A DNA stretch of 64,000 bases from assembly GCA_965214585.1 (NCBI GenBank), contig OZ243957.1:4340001-4404000 (forward strand), given 5' to 3'. Made by a program: the position numbers and the translations under genes. This DNA is from JAHCHG01 sp965214585 (GTDB lineage Bacteria > Acidobacteriota > Blastocatellia > Pyrinomonadales > Pyrinomonadaceae). The notes under the pieces were generated by a model. It searched no databases. It was not told the origin of the DNA and saw nothing but the letters and a program-made list of their open reading frames with translations. Below are positions 15,793 through 24,950 of this stretch, one piece after another. Each line of letters opens with the position of its first letter. The stretch's first letter is position 1.

Positions 15793-15806
15793 TAGAGGAA
15801 AGTAAG

Positions 15807-16622
15807 ATGAACTGTGAAGAATTACAATTGAATATTTCCGTCTATGCGGACGACGCGATAAATGAGAAAGACCGCGCGGATGTTGATAATCATCTTGTTT
15901 CGTGTCCGCTGTGTCGTCAGAAACTGGCGGATTTTCAGTTGATAAAAAATAATCTGCGAACATTAGCCCGCCCGGAAATGCCGAGCGAGTTACTAAGTTC
16001 GATCAGAAGCCGCGTCAGGCAGGAAGTTTCGCCCGCGTATTTCGAGCCGCTTTTTTTGTTCAGGGAGAGTTTTTTCGGGCGGCTGAAAATGAATCTTGTT
16101 CCCTACGGTTTCGGCGCGGCTTTGTCGCTGCTTTTCTGCTCGGCTCTTTTGTTATCTCTGGTTTCAACGGCGAATAATATCGAAACAAACACGACTTTTG
16201 CGGCAAACGAATCGGATAATAAACAAAATATTCTGCTTGCCGAAGCGACTCCGAGGGAAAATTTCGATGACTTTTATATCTCATCAAAAGAATTTGCTTC
16301 AAACAGGCTCGCCGTTTCGAGCGAATCGCCTTCGGTCAACCCGAACGGCGCGTTAATTGCGCTGACAAAATCTCTGGTGCGCGGCGAAATGAAGGATGAA
16401 GAAGTTGTCGTCGTCGCAGACGTTTTCGGCAACGGTCTGGCGAGAATTGACGAAGTAATCGAACCGTCAAGCAACCGCCGCGCCGTCGTCGAACTGCAAA
16501 AAGCATTGCAGTCCGATCCCGCTTACGCGCCGTTTGTTCCCGCAAAAATGGACGGACGCTCCGACAATGTGCGGATCATCTTAAAATTTCAGACGGTTAA
16601 TGTTGTTTCCAACCCTAATTAG
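15807..16622 (+). CDS. Anti-sigma factor, zinc-finger (HC2) membrane type
   Basis: 271 residues. The N-terminal domain carries the HxxxCxxC zinc motif (NHLVSCPLCRQK) within the usual anti-sigma helix arrangement (MNCEELQLNISVYADDAI), which clasps ECF sigma factors. One membrane segment follows (YGFGAALSLLFCSALLLSLV, residues ~100-120). The C-terminal ~150 residues lie outside the cytoplasm, with no known sensor motif; they end in VVVVADVFGNGLARIDEVIE and a short 'VRIILKFQTV' strand. The sigma gene lies upstream, separated by repeat D2. Release of sigma by oxidation of the zinc site or by proteolysis of the extracytoplasmic part are both possible. Confidence 0.9.
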   Translation: MNCEELQLNISVYADDAINEKDRADVDNHLVSCPLCRQKLADFQLIKNNLRTLARPEMPSELLSSIRSRVRQEVSPAYFEPLFLFRESFFGRLKMNLVPYGFGAALSLLFCSALLLSLVSTANNIETNTTFAANESDNKQNILLAEATPRENFDDFYISSKEFASNRLAVSSESPSVNPNGALIALTKSLVRGEMKDEEVVVVADVFGNGLARIDEVIEPSSNRRAVVELQKALQSDPAYAPFVPAKMDGRSDNVRIILKFQTVNVVSNPN

Positions 16623-16738
16623 AATTTAGCTCTTCAACTTGAAAATTCCTCACCACCTCCTAAAAAATATTTCCAACTTGCCACCAATCGCTCAAAATTG
16701 TTATAGCTTTAAATATACAAATTTGAAGGAAATAAAAA

Positions 16739-17953
16739 ATGAGCGAAGAAAATACATTGCAGGACAGTTTAGAAAATTTATTAAAAACAGTTGAAAAAAG
16801 TGCGGTTTTCGCGTTTGAAAATCTCGCCGATGTTATTACCGGAAAAGCCGACACTTTGCGCGACGGAACGGAACTCGATCCGGTGAAATTGCCCCGCGAT
16901 CTTTACGCGCACGAAAAGGCGCAGACCGAATGGTGGTATTACACGGGACACGGCGAAACGGTTTCGGGCAGACGATTCGGTTTTGAATTGGTTTTTTTCA
17001 AACGGCGCACCGATTTGGATAAATTTTCACTCGTTCCGCTGCGGCTTCTCGGCAACCCTATCTATTTTGCACATTTTGCGCTGACCGATGTTGACGAAAA
17101 GAAATTTCGCTACGCGCATCGCAAAAGTTCAAACGGTTTGCTGGATTTTCCGGCTTCGGCAAGCGATAAACATTATCATTTACGGCTCGGCGACTGGTCT
17201 TTGCGCGAATCGCACGGAGCGCACGTTTTGCGCTCGACAATCGGCGATGAAGTCGTTTTTGAAGCGACGCTTTTGCCGAAAAAAGAACCGATCTTAAACG
17301 GCACGAAAAAGGATGGCGTTTCTTTTAAAGACGAAGGCGAAGCGTCCAGATATTTTTCATATACACGAATGGAAATGGAAGGCGATTTGACGAGAAACGG
17401 CGAAACCGAGCATTTTACGGGTTCGGCGTGGATGGACAGGGAATTCGGGACTTGGACACCGACGGAAAGACAGAAGGGTTGGGATTGGTTTTCGGTTCAA
17501 CTCGATAATAATTGCGAATTGATGTGCTATCAACTGAGAAACAGCGCGGGCGGCGTTTCGCCGTTTTCAAGCGGAAATTTTGTTGACGCGGACGGAAATT
17601 TCACCACACTTTCGAGTGAAGATTTTGAAATCGAACCGACGGGTTTCTGGAAAAGTCCGAACACGAAGGCGACTTATCCGAGCAGTTGGAATTTGCGCGT
17701 TCCGAAATTTGATTTGGAGTTAAAAGTTACGCCCGTAATGCAGGATCAGGAACTGGACACGCGCGGCACGACGATGATAGTTTACTGGGAAGGCGCGTGC
17801 GAAGTCGGCGGAAAAGCGGGCGGCGCGGACGTAAAAGGCAACGCTTACGTCGAACTCGTCGGCTATGACCGTTCGCACGATCAACCGAATCTGGCTTACT
17901 TTTTGATGGGAAACAGCTTTGAATTTCCGCGCAAATCATTTTTTGGATTTTAA
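16739..17953 (+). CDS. CrtC/AttH-type lipocalin-like protein (carotenoid 1,2-hydratase superfamily)
   Basis: 404 residues. The first domain starts with 'EKAQTEWWYYTGH', the hallmark of CrtC/AttH proteins, and the second carries 'GSAWMDREFGTW' followed by 'GWDWFSVQLDNNCELM', the paired motif of this double-lipocalin fold. The C-terminus has 'GNAYVELVGYDRS'. Characterised relatives hydrate carotenoids (CrtC) or modify bacterial natural products; many are annotated only as hydrolases. No carotenoid genes are nearby, so the substrate is unknown. There is no signal peptide. A GAAGGA ribosome-binding site precedes the ATG. It is a single gene followed by a long palindrome. Confidence 0.85.
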   Translation: MSEENTLQDSLENLLKTVEKSAVFAFENLADVITGKADTLRDGTELDPVKLPRDLYAHEKAQTEWWYYTGHGETVSGRRFGFELVFFKRRTDLDKFSLVPLRLLGNPIYFAHFALTDVDEKKFRYAHRKSSNGLLDFPASASDKHYHLRLGDWSLRESHGAHVLRSTIGDEVVFEATLLPKKEPILNGTKKDGVSFKDEGEASRYFSYTRMEMEGDLTRNGETEHFTGSAWMDREFGTWTPTERQKGWDWFSVQLDNNCELMCYQLRNSAGGVSPFSSGNFVDADGNFTTLSSEDFEIEPTGFWKSPNTKATYPSSWNLRVPKFDLELKVTPVMQDQELDTRGTTMIVYWEGACEVGGKAGGADVKGNAYVELVGYDRSHDQPNLAYFLMGNSFEFPRKSFFGF

Positions 17954-17976
17954 ATTTTTATAATTCTATAATTAAT

Positions 17977-18120
17977 GGACTCGAAATGAAAGAAACACAA
18001 GACTTTAACCAAATTAAATAAAATATCAATTATCCTTTCTGCTTTAGCTGAAGCTGTAAGGAATTTTTAATTATTTTTTGTAGTTCGGCTAAAGCCTTGT
18101 GTTTCTTTCATTTCGAGTCC
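17977..18120. repeat. 144-bp palindromic element
   Basis: Arms GGACTCGAAATGAAAGAAAC plus ACAAG at the left and the exact complement at the right (25 bp perfect, ~34 bp with mismatches into CTTTAACC/GGCTAAAG). The AT-rich centre contains a second small hairpin. It lies 12 bp from IS copy 1, and nothing coding is seen in it. Confidence 0.8.
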
Positions 18121-18132
18121 ACGAGTTAAAAC

Positions 18133-19523
18133 CATTAGTTTCTACACAAGTCTAAAGGTTCTTTGATAATATCAGAAAGTATGAAATAAAAGTTCCGAAT
18201 TTAGAACCACGTCTGCAAAGACGTTATAAAATGCTGGTGCGACAACATTTAAGTCTATCACAATCGGTGGCGAGCGGGTTACGTGCCTTGCCAAAAACAA
18301 AAGAGCCGTTTGCGGCAGCACAGGCGGCGTGGCGTTTTTTTGCTAATGAACGAGTTAGTTTGCCTTCTTTGGCAGAACCTCTGATTGATTATGCCGGGCA
18401 GGTAAGTGATTCTAAAGTCAATAGATATGCACTTGTGATGCACGATTTTAGCGATCTAAACTATACGACTCACGAGAGCAAAGCCGATCGGATCAGATTA
18501 TGTAATAATTTGGAGCAGGGCTATTTTTTGCAAAGTGCATTGCTGGTGTCTGACATCGAAGGCGAACCGTTAGCACCGCTTTACATTGGCTTGGAAGCCG
18601 ACGATGGAGTGCATTCATCAAGACGCGAAAAGCCTTTGCCGCGTCGTCGGCAATTAGATGAATTAAACAGGACATTCGGCTATGTCGAAGGACTCGGATT
18701 AGCCAAGCCGTGTGTTCACATAGTTGACAGACAAGCCGATTCTCTGCTTCATTTGAGGAGATTTATCAGATGCGGAAGGCAGTTCGTGATTCGTTCAAAT
18801 GATGTTCGGCGAGTGAAATTAGGCGAGGAGAGTTTGCTGCTCAAGGAAGTCGAAGAGCGAATCAAGGAAGATTTTCAATATGTTCGGGAAGTCAAGTATC
18901 CGGGACGCAAAGCGTTTCAGTATGTCGCTGAAACGGAGGTTGTGTTGGATCGAATAGGACGCACGAAACGTCCAACCAAAGAGCAGCCCGATAAGCGAAA
19001 GTTAATCAAAGGAAAGCCGATCAGATTGAGATATGTGTTATCTGAGGTGCGGGATAAAAAAGGCAAAGTCTTGGCGGTTTGGCGGTTATGGACGAATGTT
19101 CAAAGGCAAGTAAAAGCAGAAGAGATTGCCCTTTGGTATTACTGGCGATGGCGAATCGAGAGTTTCTTCAAGTTGCTCAAAAGAGGCGGACAGCATTTGG
19201 AACAATGGCAACAAGAATCGGCACAAGCAATCGCCAAACGGTTGATGATAGTCGCACAAGTCTGCGTGATCGTCTGGGCATTAGCAGCATCCAAAGAAGA
19301 AAAAGCAAAGGAGCTAAGAAAGTTTTTAATCAGACTAAGCGGCAGACTAATGAAACGCGGAGTTGAATACACAATTCCGGCACTACTCGCCGGAATGTGG
19401 CAGTTTCTAACGCTAATAGATGTGTTAGAAAGCTATACGACGGCAGAACTAGAAGAAATAACCAAAGAGTTTTTACAAATAATCGGTTCGCAAACAGATT
19501 TTAAAGATGTGTAGAAACTAATG
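18133..19523 (+). mobile_element. IS4-family insertion sequence, copy 1
   Basis: 1391 bp with terminal inverted repeats CATTAGTTTCTACACA / TGTGTAGAAACTAATG. It is flanked by the direct repeat GTTAAAAC (18125-18132 and 19524-19531). The reconstructed target CCACGAGTT-AA-AACTCGTGG is a palindrome, with the insertion at its centre. If the ends are read one base longer on each side (1393 bp), the duplication is TTAAAA. The element appears identical to the copy at 37329-38719. Confidence 0.93.
18231..19514 (+). CDS. IS4-family DDE transposase (copy 1)
   Basis: 427 residues. The catalytic triad is visible: first Asp in VMHDFSDLNY, second Asp in HIVDRQADSLL, and Glu in the family signature YYWRWRIESFFKLLK, which fits Y-(2)-R-(3)-E-(6)-K exactly. 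The N-terminal part (AAQAAWRFFANERVSLPSL) resembles the DNA-binding domain of IS4/Tn5-type transposases. It fills almost the entire element; the stop codon lies inside the right inverted repeat. It is translated identically to copy 2 and appears intact, so probably recently active. Confidence 0.95.
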   Translation: MLVRQHLSLSQSVASGLRALPKTKEPFAAAQAAWRFFANERVSLPSLAEPLIDYAGQVSDSKVNRYALVMHDFSDLNYTTHESKADRIRLCNNLEQGYFLQSALLVSDIEGEPLAPLYIGLEADDGVHSSRREKPLPRRRQLDELNRTFGYVEGLGLAKPCVHIVDRQADSLLHLRRFIRCGRQFVIRSNDVRRVKLGEESLLLKEVEERIKEDFQYVREVKYPGRKAFQYVAETEVVLDRIGRTKRPTKEQPDKRKLIKGKPIRLRYVLSEVRDKKGKVLAVWRLWTNVQRQVKAEEIALWYYWRWRIESFFKLLKRGGQHLEQWQQESAQAIAKRLMIVAQVCVIVWALAASKEEKAKELRKFLIRLSGRLMKRGVEYTIPALLAGMWQFLTLIDVLESYTTAELEEITKEFLQIIGSQTDFKDV

Positions 19524-19555
19524 GTTAAAACTCGTGGCAATTCATAAAAAACGAA

Positions 19556-20950
19556 TTATTTTTTTATAATTCCCTTCAAGTCCTCTGCTAATTGCTTATC
19601 CAAATCGAGCAGAGCGTTATACTGCTCGTCGGCTAGATTTTGCTTTTGGTCAACAAAATAGGCGATTCCCAAGTTGTAACGCGCTCTGGCAAAACGCGGG
19701 CTGAGTTCGAGGCTTCGCTCGTAAGCCTGAATTGCTTTTTTGACTTCTCCGGTTGAATAATAAGCACTTCCGAGAAGATAAAAACCGTCTGAATACTCCG
19801 GGTTTTCCTTTGTATATTTTGTTAATCCGTCAACGGCTTTGGTGAAATGTTCTTTGGCTTCGGCGTTCTTTTTCAAACCGAGATACACAAAGCCGAGATA
19901 AAGATGCGTTTCACCGTCGTCGGGGCTGAGTTCGAGCGCTTGATTACAAATAACTTTTGCTCGCGGATAATTTTTCAGCGAATTATAACCGCGACACATA
20001 TTTGTATAAGCCATCGCCTGATTCGGATCGAAAACCAAGGCTCTTTCGGCTGAACCGATGGCTTCTTCCGGCTGTCCGGCGAGGCTCTGATACCAACTCA
20101 AATCTACATACAATCCGGCATCTTTCGGATATAAAAGAAGACCTTCTTTCGTAATAGCGATGGCATCCTTGAATTGACTTTTCATTCGGTAAATTTCGCC
20201 CAGAGTCGGATAAATTCCGTAAATTTCCGGTTTTGTTTCCTTCGCTTTTACAAAGGCTTTGACTGCCTCATCATAATTCTTACTTTTCTGCATTCCATCG
20301 CCGATCAGATAATAAGATTCGCCGAGAAATTTCGTTTTATTGTCAACGGCTTTTCGCGCCGCTTCCGCCTGAGCCTGCGTGTTGCCTAAATTAAAATGCG
20401 AATTGGCAATGAAAAAATACACGTCCGATTTATTGGGAACTGTTTCAACAATCTGCTCATAGTATTTCAGAGCATTTGCGTAATCATTTTTCGCGTAATA
20501 AATATCGGCGAGTCCCGCCTTGAACATTACGTTTTCAGAATCGAGTTTAAGACCTTCCGCCGCGTCTTTGAAAGCATCGTCAAAATTTTTCAGTTGATAA
20601 TTTACAAACCAGCGCACTTTGTAAACTTCGAGCGGCGGATGCTGCTGCTCGAAGGCGGTGTTGAGTGCGCTCAAAGCCGTATCGAATTCTTTGAGATTAT
20701 AATGCGAATAACCTTTCCAGAAATGTGCATACGGATAATTCGGCACTAACGTCAAGGCTTTTGCGTAATAATCAATCGCTTGGGCATATTGCTTGCGGTT
20801 AAACATCGTATCGCCGTTTTTAACAAGTTCTCTGGCTTCTTTTAAATCTTTTTTGCTTTGCGCCGCGACGTTGTTGACGCTCAAAGCGAAAAAGGCTGTA
20901 AAAAGTAAACAGTAAGTAACGAATATCGGTAAAATCTTTTTTTTCATCAT
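19556..20950 (-). CDS. Secreted TPR protein, partner of the upstream kinase
   Basis: 464 residues. The signal peptide runs from MMKKKILPIF to about VNNVAAQ. The rest is an array of ~11 TPR units, with Asn/Pro capping motifs such as 'PNYPYAHFWKGYSHYNLKEF', 'YYEQIVETVPNKSDVYFFIA' and 'LSPDDGETHLYLGFVYLGLK'. There is no enzymatic motif. It begins 15 bp after the kinase stop codon on the same strand, so the two form an operon. It probably acts as a periplasmic scaffold or assembly factor. The 3' end lies 32 bp from IS copy 1, whose insertion may have displaced its terminator. Confidence 0.82.
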   Translation of the reverse strand: MMKKKILPIFVTYCLLFTAFFALSVNNVAAQSKKDLKEARELVKNGDTMFNRKQYAQAIDYYAKALTLVPNYPYAHFWKGYSHYNLKEFDTALSALNTAFEQQHPPLEVYKVRWFVNYQLKNFDDAFKDAAEGLKLDSENVMFKAGLADIYYAKNDYANALKYYEQIVETVPNKSDVYFFIANSHFNLGNTQAQAEAARKAVDNKTKFLGESYYLIGDGMQKSKNYDEAVKAFVKAKETKPEIYGIYPTLGEIYRMKSQFKDAIAITKEGLLLYPKDAGLYVDLSWYQSLAGQPEEAIGSAERALVFDPNQAMAYTNMCRGYNSLKNYPRAKVICNQALELSPDDGETHLYLGFVYLGLKKNAEAKEHFTKAVDGLTKYTKENPEYSDGFYLLGSAYYSTGEVKKAIQAYERSLELSPRFARARYNLGIAYFVDQKQNLADEQYNALLDLDKQLAEDLKGIIKK

Positions 20951-20965
20951 TCTTAAATCCTCAAA

Positions 20966-22996
20966 TTATGGAAGAATCTGCGGACGCGGAGTTTTAGCCG
21001 GTTTCGGTTTCGGTGTCCGCGTTCTGATCGGTGCAGGAGTTCTAACAGGTGTCGGGTTTACAGCCGCCCGCGTCGGTTTTGGTGTCGGTTTCTGAGTCGG
21101 AATTTCAGCCGGCTCTTCTTCGGTGTTTGCGTTCGTATTTGTTTCGGCATTCGTGTTTGAATTGTCAGTATCGGCGATCATTATATCGGGAGTTTTCTCC
21201 GGCGATTGTTCGACTACGGCGGACGGCGTTGCCTGCGGAGTGTCGTTTTCGACAACCGTATTTGAATTGTAAAAATACCAACCCGCGCCGGCTGCCCCGA
21301 TTACCAATAAAAGTAACGCGGACAATCCGCCGATTATCGCAAAAATCTTTCCCTTCGAGCCTTTTTTGGCAGCAGGCGAGGCAGCTTTGGGAACGGAAGT
21401 TTGAACATTTGCGGCAGCGGGCGTTTGTGAATTCAGATTGCGCGGCGGCGCGAAACTTTCGCCCGAATACGGAACGGCGGCAGGCGCAGCCGATTCCTGA
21501 CGATTCGGAACAGAACCGAAATTCATATCCTCGTCAATATCGTCGGTATAATTTTCGTCATCCAGAGAAAAATCCGTATCTGCCTCTTTTTTATCGAATG
21601 AAATCAATGGAACTGTCGCACCCGGCGCGAAATTTTCGTCTTCGATAAAATCATCCGCCGTGTTGAAATCATTCTGCGCCGGAGTTTCTGAAACGCCGCT
21701 GAAATCATCTTCCGCATCAAAATTTTCGGTGAAAGAATTTGCAGTCGAATTTGTCTGCTCGCCCGCGTTCGCATAATTGTTTTGATATTCCGAAATTGCC
21801 GGCGTTGAACCGGCGATAAATACTTCCGTTTTTACGCCCGACTGCAAAGGTTCTGAAGAAGTTGACGGCGGCGAATCGGTTCTGACAACCGAATCAATTT
21901 TTGAATGCGCCTTTGCAGATGAAACAAGTGAATCGTTCTGCGCTTCCGCTTTCGCCGCTTCGACCATCTGAGCCGCGTCAATGTGCGGCATTGCAACCGT
22001 TTCCATACCCGACTGCGGAAGTTCGGCGTTTGATGCGGTCTGATTTTGTGCAGGCTCGTTAAAACCCTGCGTATTCGGTTTGACGGATTTCGTATTTGTT
22101 TCGATTTCCTTGTCATTCGTATTGAAAGCAACCGTGTTAGCCGTCATTTCCTGCTGAACTGTGGCATACGCGGTGCGGAGAGCCTTCTGCATTTCGCGGG
22201 CGGTTTGAAATCTTCTGTCCTGACTAATATCCAGAGCCTTCATAAGCACTTGGGAAATAGCCGGAGTTATTTCGGGATTTAGTTCGTGCGGCGGTTTCAG
22301 CGGATCGGAAAGACCGCTTAACAGAGCGTCCGCGCGAGTCAGAGCGTCGGACGGCACGAAATTTGTTAAAAGTTGATAAAGTGTTGCGGCTAAAGAATAT
22401 ATGTCGCTGCTCGCATTTGTTCCCGTGCCGCGAATCTGCTCCATCGGCGCGTAGTGCGGCGTGTATCCGACGACGCTCCCGGTTGATGAAAGCCTCGTGT
22501 TTTCAACCGAATTTTTTGAAAGTCCGAAATCGAGCAGAATTATATGATTGGAATCGGTCAATTTCAGATTTTGCGGCTTTATATCGCGGTGAATAATCGG
22601 CGGATCGTTCGTGTGCAGATAATTCAAGGCTTCGAGCAATTGATCCGACCAAAACAAAACCCAGCTTAATGGAAAAGGTTTGTTTGTAACTTCCAGACGC
22701 GCCGACAGATCATCGCCCGGAATATGCTCCATTACCAAATATTGATTTTCGTCTTCCTGAAAATGATCGCTGACTTTCGGCAAAACCGGATGCCGCAGAC
22801 GCGCCAGCGTGCGGGCTTCGCGCTCGAACGCATTGGCATACATTTCGTCATCGGTGAAATACGTCCGCTTGAGAGCCATCGCGCTGCCGAGCCGCTGATC
22901 TACAGCCAGATAAACCTCGCCCATTCCGCCTTTTCCAATCAAATGAACGACTAAATAACGATTCTGCAATAAAGTATTCGGAGCTAATGGTTTCAT
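20966..22996 (-). CDS. Membrane-anchored serine/threonine protein kinase (PknB/Hanks type)
   Basis: 676 residues. The kinase domain spans ~10-275: glycine loop GKGGMGEVY, Lys in MALKRTYF, catalytic HRDIKPQNLKL, DFG in LLDFGLSKN, and APE-equivalent APMEQIRG. A long Ser/Thr/Asp/Glu/Asn-rich linker (about residues 290-545) follows, then one membrane segment (IFAIIGGLSALLLLVIGAAG). The outside tail is short and Pro/Thr/Arg/Lys-rich (PTRAAVNPTPVRTPAPI…); no PASTA or sensor domain is seen. It heads an operon with the TPR protein downstream. The linker is a likely site of autophosphorylation. The substrates are unknown. Confidence 0.93.
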   Translation of the reverse strand: MKPLAPNTLLQNRYLVVHLIGKGGMGEVYLAVDQRLGSAMALKRTYFTDDEMYANAFEREARTLARLRHPVLPKVSDHFQEDENQYLVMEHIPGDDLSARLEVTNKPFPLSWVLFWSDQLLEALNYLHTNDPPIIHRDIKPQNLKLTDSNHIILLDFGLSKNSVENTRLSSTGSVVGYTPHYAPMEQIRGTGTNASSDIYSLAATLYQLLTNFVPSDALTRADALLSGLSDPLKPPHELNPEITPAISQVLMKALDISQDRRFQTAREMQKALRTAYATVQQEMTANTVAFNTNDKEIETNTKSVKPNTQGFNEPAQNQTASNAELPQSGMETVAMPHIDAAQMVEAAKAEAQNDSLVSSAKAHSKIDSVVRTDSPPSTSSEPLQSGVKTEVFIAGSTPAISEYQNNYANAGEQTNSTANSFTENFDAEDDFSGVSETPAQNDFNTADDFIEDENFAPGATVPLISFDKKEADTDFSLDDENYTDDIDEDMNFGSVPNRQESAAPAAVPYSGESFAPPRNLNSQTPAAANVQTSVPKAASPAAKKGSKGKIFAIIGGLSALLLLVIGAAGAGWYFYNSNTVVENDTPQATPSAVVEQSPEKTPDIMIADTDNSNTNAETNTNANTEEEPAEIPTQKPTPKPTRAAVNPTPVRTPAPIRTRTPKPKPAKTPRPQILP

Positions 22997-23033
22997 AAAA
23001 TACGAGTTTCCAATAAATTAATTTTACAATAAA

Positions 23034-23597
23034 TCAAGGGCTAATCAGCAAATCTTTCTGCGGCATCATCGCTTCGCGTCCTTCGTGCTGCCAGCAACGC
23101 CCGCCGCCTCTGACTTTTCTGGAACAGGCAGTTCCCTTTTTTGTTTGTGCGCCGCAAAAATAGACGGGCAAATCTGCATTTTTTTGCTCAATACGCGGCT
23201 GCCGAACTTTCACTTTCCCGATCACAGGCGTTTCAAGCGGCTCGACCTCTGCTTTATTTTGAACGTCCTCGACCAAAGCGGCTTGCATTTCATCCGTGTC
23301 TGAAATTTTATTCGGCAAAACATCTCTGTCCGCCGATTCTATATTTGCTTTCAGTAAATTTGCCGATGATTGTTTGACCGCAAGATTCGCGGCAGGCTCG
23401 TGGTTTAGAAAATATCCGCCAATGCCGACAATTCCAAAGAAAAGTCCCAAACCCAAAATTACGCGGGGCATCCAGTCTTCCAACTTAAAATTTGTTTCGC
23501 ACAATTGGCAGAAACGACTGCTTGCCAATAAATTCCTGTTGAGATTTTCTTCGATTTTATCGCCGCATTCACAGCAGTATTTGGGTTTATATCCCAT
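23034..23597 (-). CDS. Membrane protein with two putative zinc clusters, function unknown
   Basis: 187 residues. The N-terminal CCECGDKI … CQLCE spacing looks like a zinc ribbon. A membrane segment follows at ~45-65 (VILGLGLFFGIVGIGGYFL). After a polar linker the C-terminus has a second cluster, 'FCGAQTKKGTACSRKVRGGG' followed by RCWQHEG, a Cys-Cys-Cys-His pattern found at the ends of otherwise unrelated small bacterial and phage proteins. AGAAGGGAA precedes the ATG. It lies upstream of the kinase operon on the same strand, 37 bp from the kinase start, so it may be co-transcribed with it. No function can be assigned. Confidence 0.7.
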   Translation of the reverse strand: MGYKPKYCCECGDKIEENLNRNLLASSRFCQLCETNFKLEDWMPRVILGLGLFFGIVGIGGYFLNHEPAANLAVKQSSANLLKANIESADRDVLPNKISDTDEMQAALVEDVQNKAEVEPLETPVIGKVKVRQPRIEQKNADLPVYFCGAQTKKGTACSRKVRGGGRCWQHEGREAMMPQKDLLISP

Positions 23598-23796
23598 AAA
23601 TTCCCTTCTTTTTGTAAAATTATATTAAAATAATAAGCTGAAAACATCTTTAATTCCAGAGTTTCAGCCGTAATTTACTAAGTATGATGCAATATATTAT
23701 AAACTAATTTTCATATAATGTTAAGATTATTCTCAAATTTTTACCCGTATGCAACCCGAACTTGCTCGATTTGCGTCTGAATTATTTACAATCGTT

Positions 23797-24792
23797 ATGT
23801 CATTTAAACAATCTCTATTTTTAGTTTTAATTTTCATTTCCGGCTTTTTAAACGTTGCGGCTCAAGAGCCTGACGAAGAAATTATCAAGGTGGATTCGCC
23901 GATTGTGCGTTTAAATGTCGGAGTTGTTGATGATCGGGGTCGCCCGATCACGGATTTAAGCGCGGCGAATTTTACTTTGTATGAAAACGGCGTAAAACAA
24001 AAGATCGGGCGTTTTCAGCCGACGGCAACGCCGTTCAGCGTCGCGCTTCTTCTGGATATGAGTGGCTCGACCATTCCGTATCGCCAGATTATCGCGCAGT
24101 CGGCAATCCGTTTTATTGACGCGCTCGCGCCTGATGACCGCATCGCCGTTATCGAATTTTACGATAAAGTCAATCTCCTTAATGATTTTACGATTAATCG
24201 AAAATCCATCGTTCATTCGATCAGCGTCGCCAACGGGCGCGGCAAAACGCAGCTTTATAAAGCGTTGGACTTCGCGCTCGAAAAACTTTCCAAAGAATCG
24301 AGCCGCCGCAAAGCAATTATCGTTTTAACCGACGGACGCGATACGGTTGTCGAGAGTTCCGATAATGATCTGCTCGAAAAACTCTCTGAAAATGAAATCG
24401 CCGGCGAATTTAAACCCGAAAGCAATATTATTCTCAACAATATGCTTTCCAAAGCGGACGCTCAGGGCGTTACAATTTATCCTCTCGCTCTGCCGACAAG
24501 CGATCCGAACAGCATAACCAACCCGACAAAAATTCAGATCGCAAAGTTTACCGCCGCCCGCGCACGGCTTGAAACCTTAGCCAAACGCACCGGCGGAACG
24601 CTCAATAAAATCAATCGCCTCGAAGATATGAGCCGACTTTACGCCGCCGTCGCCGCCGATCTGCGAACGCTCTACACCATCGAATACGAACCGATTAACA
24701 ACGAACGCGACGGCAAATGGCGCGAAATAAAACTCGAACTCGATAAACCCGAACTCATCTCCAGAACAAAAACAGGATATTTTGCCAAATAA
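23797..24792 (+). CDS. Secreted VWA-domain protein (acidobacterial VWFA-related type)
   Basis: 331 residues from the ATG at 23797, which places a proper signal peptide (FKQSLFLVLIFISGFLNVAAQ) at the N-terminus; a longer frame from 23749 would bury it. 'VRLNVGVVDDRGRPITDLSA…' then 'FTLYENGVKQKI' is the beta-strand domain that precedes VWA in the acidobacterial family. The VWA domain has the metal-site motif LLDMSGSTI and the later IVLTDGRDT. The C-terminus 'IEYEPINNERDGKWREIKLEL' is also typical. These proteins are abundant in Acidobacteriota and presumably bind surface partners through the metal site; the exact role is unknown. Confidence 0.88.
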   Translation: MSFKQSLFLVLIFISGFLNVAAQEPDEEIIKVDSPIVRLNVGVVDDRGRPITDLSAANFTLYENGVKQKIGRFQPTATPFSVALLLDMSGSTIPYRQIIAQSAIRFIDALAPDDRIAVIEFYDKVNLLNDFTINRKSIVHSISVANGRGKTQLYKALDFALEKLSKESSRRKAIIVLTDGRDTVVESSDNDLLEKLSENEIAGEFKPESNIILNNMLSKADAQGVTIYPLALPTSDPNSITNPTKIQIAKFTAARARLETLAKRTGGTLNKINRLEDMSRLYAAVAADLRTLYTIEYEPINNERDGKWREIKLELDKPELISRTKTGYFAK

Positions 24793-24805
24793 TTCGCCTT
24801 ATTAC

Positions 24806-24834
24806 TTGACACGAAACGATATGATTTGTAGTCT
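24806..24834 (+). promoter_or_regulatory. Candidate promoter of tRNA-Arg(ACG)
   Basis: TTGACA (24806-24811), 17-bp spacer, TAGTCT (24829-24834). It ends 14 bp before the tRNA and has the same layout as the phoH promoter candidate. Confidence 0.5.
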
Positions 24835-24848
24835 ATTATTTCGCTTTA

Positions 24849-24923
24849 TGCACCCGTAGCTCAGTTGGATAGAGTGCTTGACTACGAATCAAGAAGTCGT
24901 AAGTTCGAATCTTGCCGGGTGCA
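24849..24923 (+). tRNA. tRNA-Arg (anticodon ACG)
   Basis: The 75-nt cloverleaf closes: acceptor GCACCCG / CGGGTGC with discriminator A, D-arm GCTCAGTTGGATAGAGC, anticodon arm CTTGA-CTACGAA-TCAAG, T-arm with GTTCGAATC. CCA is not encoded. Anticodon ACG reads CGN arginine codons after A34-to-inosine editing, so a TadA enzyme is expected elsewhere. Confidence 0.96.
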
Positions 24924-24950
24924 TTTTAATTTTCTTCTAGCTGGTTTGAA

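Noticed and set aside
15485..15805. Possible 106-residue protein between sigma and anti-sigma genes
   Set aside because: Its second half is encoded by repeat D2, it has no Shine-Dalgarno sequence, and the composition is unlike a folded protein.
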